The position numbers were made by a program, and so were the translations under genes. Positions 25,701 through 37,700 of a DNA stretch of 64,000 nucleotides are shown here, one piece after another. The notes beneath the pieces are model-generated. The model ran no database searches. It was not told where the DNA came from and saw nothing but the letters and a program-made list of their open reading frames with translations. The stretch comes from Gynuella sunshinyii YC6258 (GTDB lineage: Bacteria > Pseudomonadota > Gammaproteobacteria > Pseudomonadales > Natronospirillaceae). The DNA is taken from contig NZ_CP007142.1 in NCBI RefSeq assembly GCF_000940805.1, forward strand, positions 596,593-660,592. The letters run 5' to 3'. Position 1 is the first letter of the stretch; each line of letters begins with the position of its first letter.

Positions 25701-28700
25701 GTCGATCTTGCCGCTTTCGACGCTGTTGGGGATGGTGATGGTCTGCCCGGCTTTCAGGCTGTCTGAGCCGCTCAGGCCATTGGCTTCGGCCAGGATGAAC
25801 CAGAGGTTGGCATTGCCCAGCAGGGAGGCTGCGACCTGACGCAGGGTTTCACCGCCAGTGGCGGTAAAGCTGCTCAGAGCACTGGACGGGAAGTCGTCGC
25901 CCAGGTTTTTCACCGGGTTGTAGCCTTCGGTGCCGAGATTGACCACGCTGTGGCCTTTGTCGTCGGTGCCTTTATCACCGACAGCGTTGCCATTGGCATA
26001 GAAGTAGTTGCGCTGATGGGTTTTCAGGTCTTTGTCGGCCGGGTCGATACGGCGGAAGACGATTTGACCATCGTTGTTGTACTGGAAGTTGCCGGTTTCA
26101 GTCTGGCCATTGGTGTCTTTGGACTTGCTGAAGGACGTCATATGACCGTTGGCGTCATAGCTGAAACTGGTGGTGGTGGTTTGGGTGCTGGCTTTTTTGA
26201 CACTGTCGCCGTTCAGGGTTTCACGCAGTTTTAATCCGGCACGGCTTTCGGAGATGTCGTCCCAGATATGGCTGGTTTGTTTACCATCCCGGCCTTCATA
26301 ACTGCGGATGTCGGTTTTGGTCAGACGACCGGTAACGTCGTAGCTGTTGAGGGTAACGGAACGGCTGTCGCTGTCATTGCCATCGTATTTGGCCTGCCAG
26401 CTTTCAGTCCGGGTGTTGAGGGTGCCTTCGGCGTTGTAGTTGCTGACCTGACGCTTGCGTTCGCTGTTGTTCTCGTATTCGTGGTACTGGGTGACGTTGC
26501 CAAGGGCATCGTATTGCCAGGTGGCTTTCCACTGGCTGTTGCCCTGCCGCCAGGTGGCCTGGGTGACCTGGCCGTTAGCGTTATAGGTGTAGGTGCGCAC
26601 GGTGCCACCATCGTCCCAGGTTTTGCGCAGGCCGTTGCTGTAGTAGGTGTAGTACTGGTGTTCACCGGATACGTGGTCGAGCATGGCGGTGAGTTTGCCG
26701 TTGTGCCACTGGTATTGCAGGTGAGTGGTCTGAGTGCCTTTATTGCTTTCTGACTCGTAGTTGTCCCAGCCCTGCACCTGGATCAGTTGTCCGCTGGCGT
26801 CGTAGGCATAGCGCATGGCCACGTTACGGTGGTCGTCGTGCCAGAAGGTCATGTCGCCGTTGTAGTTGTATTCGTAATGAATGTCGGCTTCGTTATTGCT
26901 GTAGTCGCCGGTCCGGGTGCGTATTTCGCGGATGCGGTGACCATCCTGGTCGTACTGGTATTTGGTTTTGACACCGGTGCTGTGATCGTTGATTTCGATC
27001 AGGCGGCCACGGTCATCGTAGCTGCGGCTGATATTTTTGGCACCTACGGATACGCCGTAGCTATAACTATGAGCGCCTGCTCGTTCCAGGATCTGGCGAC
27101 CGAAACGGTCGTATTCAAAATACGTCGTGCGGCCGTCGGCATCGGTTTCCTGCAGCAGTCGCTGGTAGGGGCCATAGACTTTACTGGTGGTGTAGCCGTT
27201 GCCATCACGGGAACGGATCAGGTTGCCGTAGGCATCGTAGTCCAGGCTGTCGACGTTGAGTCGTCCACTCTCTGTATCGATGCGGCTGATCACCCGGCCC
27301 AGTTCGTCATAGATTTCCACAACTTTATGGTTGTTTGGATGAGTGACCTGTAGACGATTGCCACGACTGTCGAGCAGGAAGGTTGTGGTCATGCTGCCCT
27401 GGGTCTGCTGGATAATGCGGTCAGCGTTGTCGTAGACGGTTCGGTTGATCTGGGTGGTATTGCTGTTCTCAACCTGCTGGATCTTGCGTCCAAGGGCATC
27501 GTAGCGATATTCGATGACTCCATCCGGCAGGTTGCCATTCGGATCGACGGCGTATTGATAACGCAGGTTACCGTATTCGTCGTAGACGTTTTCGATGCCG
27601 TCACCCGCACCCTGATAGCGCCCGGTCTCGCGGCCGAGGGCATCATATTTAATGGTTTCCTGCTGTTCCACACCGCCTGAAGCGGCATGGTGTACGGTCT
27701 TCTCCAACAGTCCGACGGCATTGTATTGATAGGTGATGTACCCACCGCCAGCGAGATCCTCGCGAATCAGCTTGTTGTTGAAGTCGTAGGTTTTGTGGCT
27801 GACGCCATGAGTGGCAGTGCCGCTGCCATTATTCGGGGCTTTGACACTCCAGCCGCTGGTCTCGCGGTTGAGTTCATCATAGGCGGTGTAGCTGATATGG
27901 GCCGATTGACCGGACTGTTCCGCAGCCTCGGAGCCATATTCGTAGCTCGCCAACTGGTTGCCCATGGCATCGATCTGATAACGACGCCACAGGCCAGTAT
28001 CGGAGTTACTGGCAATCAGATTTCCCAGAACATCGTATTCGTTTTTGGTGAAATAGCCGGTGTCTTCGCCGGTGACCTGATATTCCCCGGAATGGCTGTT
28101 GGCGACGGTTTCATGGGCAATACTCAGAGCGATCTGGTCGACCGGAATGGCACCGGTATACAAACCAGGAGAGACACTGTATTGACCGCCACTGAGGTTG
28201 ATTTGGCCGTTTTCTTCGCGGTTGGTAATGGTCAGCGCACGTTGGTCGGCCCAGGTGTTGTCGGTTTGGGTGACGTCATAGCGTACCCAGGCGACTAATA
28301 CTTCTTCTCCAGCCTGGTTGTGGTAGGCCAGTTTGAGGTCGTATTCGCCAGTCAATGGCAGTTCATCCAGGCTGTATTGATAGTTGCCGTCGGCATCAGC
28401 GGTCAGTGCGATCTGATGCTCAAAGCTCAGCCCGCTGCCGGCTTCACGCCAGTAAAGTTGTAGTCCGTCGGCATCCATGTCACTGCGTAACAGGCTGTCC
28501 AGCGCCAGTTGAATCTGGCTGTTGTAATGTGATGGCAGCTCAATCGGGTTGCCTTCTTCGTCTTCGCCAGTGGTGCTGATCAGGTCGTTGTGGATGGACA
28601 GGGTGTAGGGGTTACCCACTTCAGTGCCCATGTACAGCTGGTAGCTTGCTGCGCCGTTCAGGTCAGCATACTGGAGTTCGCTTCCGGCGCGGCTGGTGGC

Positions 28701-31700
28701 GGCGGTCTGACCGTCAACGATCAGTACGCTGGCGTATTCCGTTTGTTCCAGCGCACCAGAGAGCCCAAGGCTCAGGTTGGTTCGTTCTACACTGACCACC
28801 GGGTCTGTGGTGAAGTCGGTAGCAGACAGTGTCTGTGTGAATCGGTCGAGAACCTGCTGGCCGTTTGAGTTGGTGATCACCAGTGACACCTGATATTCAC
28901 CTTCCGGCAGGTCTTCAAGTGCTAATGGGAAGACCGCAACATCGGCATTATCCGGATCCGCCTGTGCGGCAGCGATATCGTCGGGCGACAGAACCCGCGA
29001 GCCGACATAGGCGGTATCAGTGGAGTCTTCCGGCAGGATTTGCTGCCACACCAGGGCGAGGCTGCTGTAATCGCCCAGGTTTTGTGGCAATACCGGGGTA
29101 TAGCTGATGTTGAACGTATTGCCATCGGTGGAGCTGTTCAGAGTGATGTCGTAGCTTGAATGTGTCACCGTATGAGTTTCCGGTGACGCCAGGCTGATGG
29201 CATCGCTGCTGTAGCTCTGACCGGTGCTCTGCCACTGGATCCGGTAGTTTTGTCCGGCGTTCAGGCCGGCAGGCAGTTCGGCACGATAGTCATTGCCGCC
29301 CATGGCAACCAGACTGTAACTCTGGCCACCAATCACGATGACAGGTTGCTCGACACTGCTGTTGAAGTGGACCTGCGCGGCCAGATGATCACCGGACTGG
29401 CTGATGCTGACTGACTCATATACCGCCGGCATGGTGACTTTGTATTCCTCGGAGACGGTTTTGTTGCCGCCAATCCCCACCGAGACGACACGGAAATAAC
29501 GGGTTTCTCCTGCTTCCAAAGCCAATGACGCGCTCTGGTTGCCGGTGATGCCGGTTTTGCTGGCACCGTTGCCTTCGAGTGCGTTCCAGTTGATGTTGCC
29601 GTCACTGTCCACGGCAGCGGCACGGGAACCACTGTAGCTGACCACGTAGGCGCGAGGGCTGCCCTGCCAACTGATATTAAGGGTATCGGCCACTTCCACG
29701 GCGATATTGCTGGCCATTTCCGGATAGCTGCTGACTTCTCCGGTATACGCCAGCGTCTGGTTGTTGCGGGTGTCGTACTGGAAGATGGATCCGGTGCCAT
29801 CGGGTGACTGCATGCGGATCAGGTTGCCCATACCATCATAGGCATTGCGGGTGACGTAGGCATTATCCACCTGGAACCGGCGATCACCGCTTAAACGGTT
29901 GTTCTGACTGTTGCGGAAATTAATGATGGCCTGGGTTTCCAGGACGCTTTTCACCGTTTCGTGCCCAAGACCATCGTAACCATACTGCGTGACCAGGTCG
30001 TTGCTGTCGAACGGTGCACCACTGATGGCGGAACCACCGTCGATTTTCTGGATTTCCTGGGTTAACTGGTTAAAGCCATCGTAGCTTTTTTCGATAATCT
30101 GATGACCGGAGCCGGCGCTGACCTGGGCTTTGAGGCTGGCCAGACTCTCATGCAGAAAATCGGTGGAGCTGACCCGGCCGTTATAGCGGGCTTGCAGGAC
30201 GGTATTGCCGTTGCCGTCATAGCGGATTTCGGTCAGTACGTGTTTCTCATCAACGGCGGCGATCATGCGGTTGGCGGCGTCAAAATAGAAGTATTCCGTG
30301 ACGCTCTGTCCGGCGATGTTAGCCGCCCGGGTTTTGGCGATCTGGTTGCCATTCTGGTCGTAAGCGAATTCAGTCGTGACCCGGGTCAGCAGACTACCAC
30401 CAGCGCGGGTGAACGTCGTAATGGCCGGAGTGGTTTCGCTGATCATGCGGTTGGCGGCGTCATAACGGCGGGTCAGGTGATAGACCTGAACATTGCTGCC
30501 ATTTACAAAACTGAGACCACCGTTTGCACCACCTTCAAACAATCCGCCTTCCGGCAGGCGACCGCCGGTGAGGCCGGTGGTGTCGACCGGAGAACTGTAC
30601 TGGTACTGTTCGAGGATGTTGTCCTGGGCGTCATAGACGGTTTCGGTCAGGTAACCCATGGCGTCGATCTGAGCAACCTGACGGTCTTTACTGTCGTAAT
30701 AGAACCAGGATTTATGGCCATTACGGTCGGCCTGCCAGGCCAGGTTACCCCATTCGTCATAGTGATACTGCTCCGTAATGGCTGTATCACTGGAGATGGT
30801 TGAAGGTTGTCCGGATGTGGTGTTCAGAGTGTAGTGTTCAATGTCGGCATAACGGGTTTCCAACAGCCGGCCGTTGTCGTCATAGCGCATCCGCGTGGTG
30901 ACTTTGTTGGTATCACCGGGCTGAGGCTGAATGTCTGTGTTGTGAGCTGCCGCTCCCAGATATTGCAGATACTCGTGGCGTGCGGTCTGTTCCCCAAAGG
31001 CATTGTATTCAAAACCGGTATAAACGTTTCGGGCATTGAGCTCGCCGGTCTGATTGCCGTTGGCGTCGAACCAGCGCGTGGTTTTGTAGCCGTCGGCATC
31101 GATGGTCTGTACCTCATGACCAAGGGCATCATAGTGATGTTCAACCACGCGTGATTCGGTGTTGGTGACCCAATCGCCGGCGATGGCATCATAACGGGTA
31201 ACCACAGCTTCTGGAGAGTGCTCGCGGATCATCCGGTTGGCGGCGTCGAAATCATAGGTATAGACACCACCGCGAGGATCGCGTTTGTACACCTGATTGC
31301 CGGCGCGGTCATAACGATATTCGGTCTGGTCGCCCAGAGCGTTGGTTTCCAGTGATACCCGGTTATTCTGATCATACTGATAGCTGCTGCGGTGACCGTT
31401 AGCGTCGATATAGGCAACCTTGTTACCAGCCAGATCGTATTCGTAACGCTGCAGAATGTGCAAACCGTTTGGATCAAACAGTTCGCCCGTCTGACGATTG
31501 TTGAGGTCGTACTGGTATTCGGTGACCCGCACAGCATGAGGGTCTGACGAACCGGTGGCGGCGATGATCGTCTGGCGGACCTTGTTGCCGGCACCGTCAT
31601 AACCAAACTCGGTCACAGTGCCGTCAACATCAGTAAAGCGGGTGACGCGATTGTTCAGGTCGTACTCGTAGCGCATGGTACGGCTGTGCTGACCGCTGCT

Positions 31701-34700
31701 GTCCCAATGGATTTCGGTCATCAGGTTGTTGGCAGCGTCATAATGTTTTTCAGTGATCCGGCCATCTGCGGAAATCTGGGTCAGTTCGTTGCCATTTTGA
31801 TCAAACAGGCTGGAAACGGTTCTGTCGCGGTTTGCGTCTTCCACAATCAGAGCGCTGACTTCCGTCAGACTTAACCGGGCATTCTGGGCGAGACTGTTCA
31901 GGTCTATGCGGGTGGCGTACTGTCGGGTCATGATGACATTGCCGGCAGCATCGTATTCCATACGGGTAACGGCACCGGAGCCATCCACCATCAATTGCAG
32001 CTCATTACGCAGATTGAAATAGTAGTAGGCGGTATGTCCTTCGGCATCGGTGACCGACGTTTGGTTGCCGAGTGCATCATAGGTATACAGGGTACGATGA
32101 CCCAGACCATCAATGTCGGCGGTTTTGTGATTGTTTAGGTCATATTCCATGGCCGTATGACGCTGGTCGTCAGTACCCCAGGCAACCCATGTGTCGGTCA
32201 GGTTGCCGACCGCATCGTATTGATAACGGGTCTGCACGCCATAGTCATCGGTTTCGGTTTCAACCTTACCCAGGCCATTGTAGGTGTAGCGTGTGGTGCT
32301 CCAGATCTGAGCATCCCCTTCACCAGATTGCAGAATCGCGGTAGCGGATTTCTGACCGGCGGCGTTGTAGGTATGTACTGTGACGCTGCCACCGGCGCTG
32401 ACGATACGAACCTGGCGTCCGGCCTGATCGTATTCATAGCGGGTCGTGCGGGGCTCGGTATTGGCAAAGCCATTGGCCGCCACGGTTTCGGTGATGCGAT
32501 CACCGCTGGCATTGTAGGTATAACGGGTTTCGCTGCCGGCAGCATCGGTCATGCTGATCAGACGACCGGCGGCATCGTATTCGAACCGCGAGGTGTTCAC
32601 CTGTTGCAGTGCCTGGAGCGTGGCATCTGTGCCGAGGTACAGACCGTTTTCGACTGTGATCTGTTCGTTAAATGCGTTATAGCTGATCCGGGTACTGAAG
32701 CCCTGCGGATCCGTGGTCATGGTTTCATTGCCACGAATGTCGTATTCGTGCCGGGTTTCAGCAAAATGATTGCCGTAGAACGACTTGCTGGAGATGCCCT
32801 GACCATCATCCTGGCCCTGACGTTCTATGATCAGATTACCCAGTGCATCGTACTCGTGGACGGTTTTAATACCGCCGGCGGAGACACTGACGACCATGCG
32901 ACCGAGGATGTCGAAGGTATTATGCTGCACCCCGCCGTTGGCGTTGGTTTCCTGTATCTGATTGCCAAGGTCGTCGTATTGGTATTCGGTTTTACCCCCT
33001 TCCGGATCGATCACCGCCAACAAGCGGTTTTGCAGGTCATATTGATACGTGGTGACGCGCTCTTGGCCCGTAACGCCTGCGGCCTGAATGGTTTTGATCT
33101 TGTTGCCGAGGGCGTCGTAGCGGTATTCGCTGACGCTGCCTTCGCCATCAATAGCACGCACGACCCGACCTTCCAGGTCAAATTCAAAATAGTCATCACG
33201 CTGACTGGCTGTGCCGTAGCCCAGGCTGCTTTGAATACGATTGCCCAGAGCGTCATAGACGTAATGGCTGATATCGCCGGCACCGTTGATTTCGTCGGTG
33301 ACCCGGTTATTGAGATCGTGTTGGAAATGCTGTTGCCGGCTTTCCAGCAATTGCCCGCTGGAGGCATCCCATCGTCCGGTTGTCTGAGTGATCAAGTTAC
33401 CGGCTTCGTCATAGACATAATGAGTGCGGATATCGGCTTCGGCAAGGCTGTTGTCTGACCAGGTCCTCTGCTCAACCACGCGGCCGGCCAGATCGTAGGC
33501 GTATTCGGTCACACGGGCTTCATCACTGTCTGCCGCGTTGATCTGACGGATGGTGTCGCCGTGACCATTGAGAATAAAGCGGGTGCGATAGGCATTGTCG
33601 CTGTCATAACCGTCAATCCGTTCGATCAGACGATCTGCTAAGTCATACTGATACGCGGTCTGGCGCTGGCTGTCTCCCGTTTCGGAATCCACGGCTTCCA
33701 GCACTCGTGTGCGGTTACCACGCAGGTCGTATTGATAGCGGGTGATCTCACCGAGAGCATTGGTTTCCTCGATGACCTGATCGCGGGCGTCATAACGGTA
33801 GTGGGTCTGCCGCTGTGTATCACCGTCGACCGGTTTCGGCAGCTCGTCGCCGTAAGCCGATACCGGGGTGGTGTACTGGGTGGTGCTGAGCATGCGACCC
33901 AGGTCGTCGTATTGATTGACCGTCAAGTAACCCAGTGGCGACAGGGTGCCGGTCTGACGTCCCAGGACGTCGAAGTATTGATAGGTGACCGCATAGCGGA
34001 CTTCTCCGTTGCCCAGTGTTGCCGGATCGTCCGCCTGGCGGGTGATTCGGGTCTGGTTGCCGAGTCGGTCATACTCGTAACTTGTGGTGAATCCAAGTGG
34101 CGAGATGACCTGTTGCAGTCGTCCATCGAGATCGTATTGATAGTGGGTGATCTGGGCTTTGGTGGTACCGGCAGCACGGGTTTCCTGGATCAACTGGCTC
34201 AGGCCATCGTACTGGTAATCGGTGCGGACGCCTTCGGCATCGATGCTGGCGATTTTGCGGTTGTCCAGGTCGAACAGCTGTCGTGAGGTTCGTGCATCAT
34301 CGGTCTGGTATGCCGTGGTCACGGCAATCTGATTACCGGCGGCATCGTACTGATAATGAGTAATTTCGCCTTCGCCATTGATTTCATCGGTCAAGCGACC
34401 ATCGGCATCATAGCGGTATTGGGTGGTTCTGGCGTCGGCACTGCCGGCAGCGGCAGTCCGGCTGCTGACTTCGCCAAAGGCATTGTAGTGAGTTTCCGTG
34501 GTCAGCAAGCGATCAGTGCCATCGGTATTCTGACCCAGTACCAGTGACTCGCTGATGACATTGTCATTGCCGTCATACTGATAACGGGTTTCTCGCTGAT
34601 CTGCGTTGTCGTAGGCATCAAAACGCGCCACCGCTTTGCCAAAATCGTTGAGCACGTAGTGGGTGGTGATTTCCTGCTCTGTGCCTTGAGCACTGATCAT

Positions 34701-37700
34701 GTCAGTCAGCTGATTGGCCAGGTTGTAGCGGAATTCACTGGTACGTAATGCAGTACCGGAAACGACATCAACGCCTTCAAATACGAAACGGCGGTTACCG
34801 CGCAGATCGTAGCGAGTGTCGGTGATAAACCCATCGGCGCGGATTTCACGGACCTGACGGTCCAGGGCATCATATTCGTAGTGGACGCTGATACCTTCAT
34901 CGCCTGGCAGCGCCTGCGGATTACCTTCTGCCGGGACACTGACGGGAACCCGGTATTGAGTAGTGGTGGTGACATTACCAAATACATCGTACTGGTTACG
35001 GGTCAGCAGCCCTTCCGGACTGAGTTCATAAGTCTGCCGTCCGAGAATATCAAAGTACGCGCGGGTTTCAGCGTATTGCTCGCCATCCACCTGTTGCCGC
35101 GTCAGGGTCCGGTTGCCAAGGCGGTCGTAGGCATACTCAGTGATATAACCTTCGGCGCTGACCTGCCGGGTCATGCGACTATCGAGATCGTACTGGTAGT
35201 GAATGGTGCGCGCTTCGGTACCGTAGAGTTGATCCGGATTAACGGTTTCTGCAACGACGTCGCCTAATCCGTTCAGTTGATAGCGGGTCTCCACTCCCAT
35301 GGCATCAATCATGGCCACACGGCGGTTATCGAGATCGTAACGATAATGTTGGGTTCTGGCGTCATCAGCACCGACGTTGACGGTGATAGCGGTGCGGTTA
35401 CCTACAGCATCATATTGGTAACGGGTTTTGACCTGATTGGCATCGGTCTGTTCGATCATGCGGCCATTGTCGTCGTAGCGGTAGCTGATGGTCCGTTGTT
35501 CATCAGTGCCGGCTGCGTGAATGGTTTTCACCAGGTCACCGTGCGCATTGTACTGGCTGTCGGTGTGTATTTCGTGGCCATCGGCCAGAACCGTAGTCTG
35601 ACGGATCAGGCGGTCCTGATGGTCATAGTGATAATGGGCTTCACGCTGATCGGCGGTACCCCAGGCATCATATCGGGCGGTTGTTTTACCAAAGGCGTTG
35701 ACTTCAAAGTGAGTGCCTAGTTCTTCGTTTGAGCCCAATGCTTCTATCTGGTCGATCAGATGATTGGCATCGTTGTAGCGGTACTCCATGGTCCGCAGGG
35801 CACTGCCATCGGCTTGCACGCCCTGATAGACGAAACGACGGTTGCCACGCAGATCGTAGGCGGTATCAATGATCAGGCCATCGGCCCGGATTTCGCGAAT
35901 CTGACGGTTAAGGCTGTCATAGCGGTAGTGGGTTTCACGACCCTGATCACCGCTCCGGGGTTGTGGCTGCTCGCCATCGGCCGGCAGGCTGACTCGCTCT
36001 TCGTACAGGGTTCGGGACAGCAGGTTACCAAACACGTCGTAGTGGTTTTCGGTCAGATAACCTTCGGCGCTGATGCTGTGGGTTTGGCGTCCAAGGATAT
36101 CGAAATAGGCGTGGGTCTGAGCCCAGAGATTCTGATCTGCATCGACCAATGTACGGGAAACTGTCTGGTTGCCAAGACGGTCATAGCTGAACTCGGACCG
36201 GATACCTTCGGCACTGGTGGAAGCAATAACCCGGTTTTCGAGATCATATTGGTAATGGACGGTGCGTGGGGTACCGGTTGCATCGGCGATAACGGCCGTG
36301 CGATTTCCGGCACCGTCGTATTGATAGTGGGTTTCGGTTTGCTCGCCATCGATACTGACCACCAGGTGGTTGTCGCGGTCATAACGCCACAGCTGAACCC
36401 GTTGCTCAGCACTGTCGACTGCCAAAACAGCTTTGATCCGGTTGCCGGCACCATCGTATTCGTAGTGATGAGTGACCAGGCTGCTGCCCTGCAAAGGCAG
36501 TCGTTCTTCGATGAGCTGATTCTTGGCATCGTAACGATAAAAACTGCTGCGCTGGTCAGCAGTGCCATAGGCCTCGATCCAGGCGATACGATTGCCGGCG
36601 GCGTCATATTCGTAGCGTTCGACAACGGCTTCACCGTCACCAAAAGGTTTGCGGGCTTCGATCAGACGATTATTGCGGTCGTAGCGATAATCGGTCTGTA
36701 CCTGATCAGCTGAACCCCAGGCCTGGTACTGGGTTTTGATCTGACCGTCGGCGTAGTAGTCGAACCGTGTGGTCAGCGCAATTGATGTGCCGGCCGCCAT
36801 TGTCTGGCTGATCAACCGGTTGGCTTTGTCATAGCTGAAGGTTGTGATCCGGGCATCTGTGGTACCGGCGGCTTCGGTCTGTTCGATACGGTTACCACGG
36901 GCATCATAAACCGTGCGGGTTTCGGTCCCCGCCGGATTGCGTTCCAGAATCACACGATTGTTATGGTCGTAGGCATATTCCGTGAGGCGGACAACATCAT
37001 TGCTGACCGGCTCCGGCAACCGGCCATCAGCCGGTACGCTGACGGGGGTATCAAACAATTCACGCAGGGTGATATTGCCCAAAGCATCATAGTGGAACTG
37101 GCTGAGATAGCCTTCGGCACTCAGTTGTAGGGTGGCACGGTTCAGAGCGTCGAACCAGGTATGTTGTTCTGCGACGACCGAACCGTCGAGGGTGATGTAC
37201 TGGCGACTCAGGATCTGATTGCCAACGGCATCGTAACCGAATTCGCGGCGGTAGCCTTCAGCATCCACCTGAGCGGTCAGACGATTCAGACGATCGTATT
37301 CAAAACGGGTGTGCTGATCCTGGTCTGGTTGCTCGTTAATGATCGGCTGAGTGGTCAGTTCAGCGTCAGTCTGCGGTACGTTGACCGGTGTGACGTAAAG
37401 GGTTCTGGCAATCTGATTACCGGCGGCATCATATTCGAAATAAGTGAGATAGCCTTCGCCGTCGATGGTGTACAGCGCCTGATTGGCGGCGTTGTAGTAG
37501 GTGGTTTGGCGATGTCCTTCCGGATCAATGACCTGTATCCGGTTGCCGTTGCCATCATAAACATAACGGGTCAGCCCGCCTTCCGGATCGGTAATGCTGG
37601 CGACGCGGTTATTGGCATCATAGGCGTACAGGGTTTGATACCCTTCCGGATCTGTCACGATGGTACGGTTGTTGGCTTCATCGTAGACGAAGCTGGTGCG

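Noticed and set aside
24993-36713. Long plus-strand open frames opposite the giant RHS gene (for example 32157-33458)
   Set aside because: They are antisense shadows created by the repetitive codon pattern of the YD repeats; the proteins are Gly/Val/Ile-rich repeats without domains.
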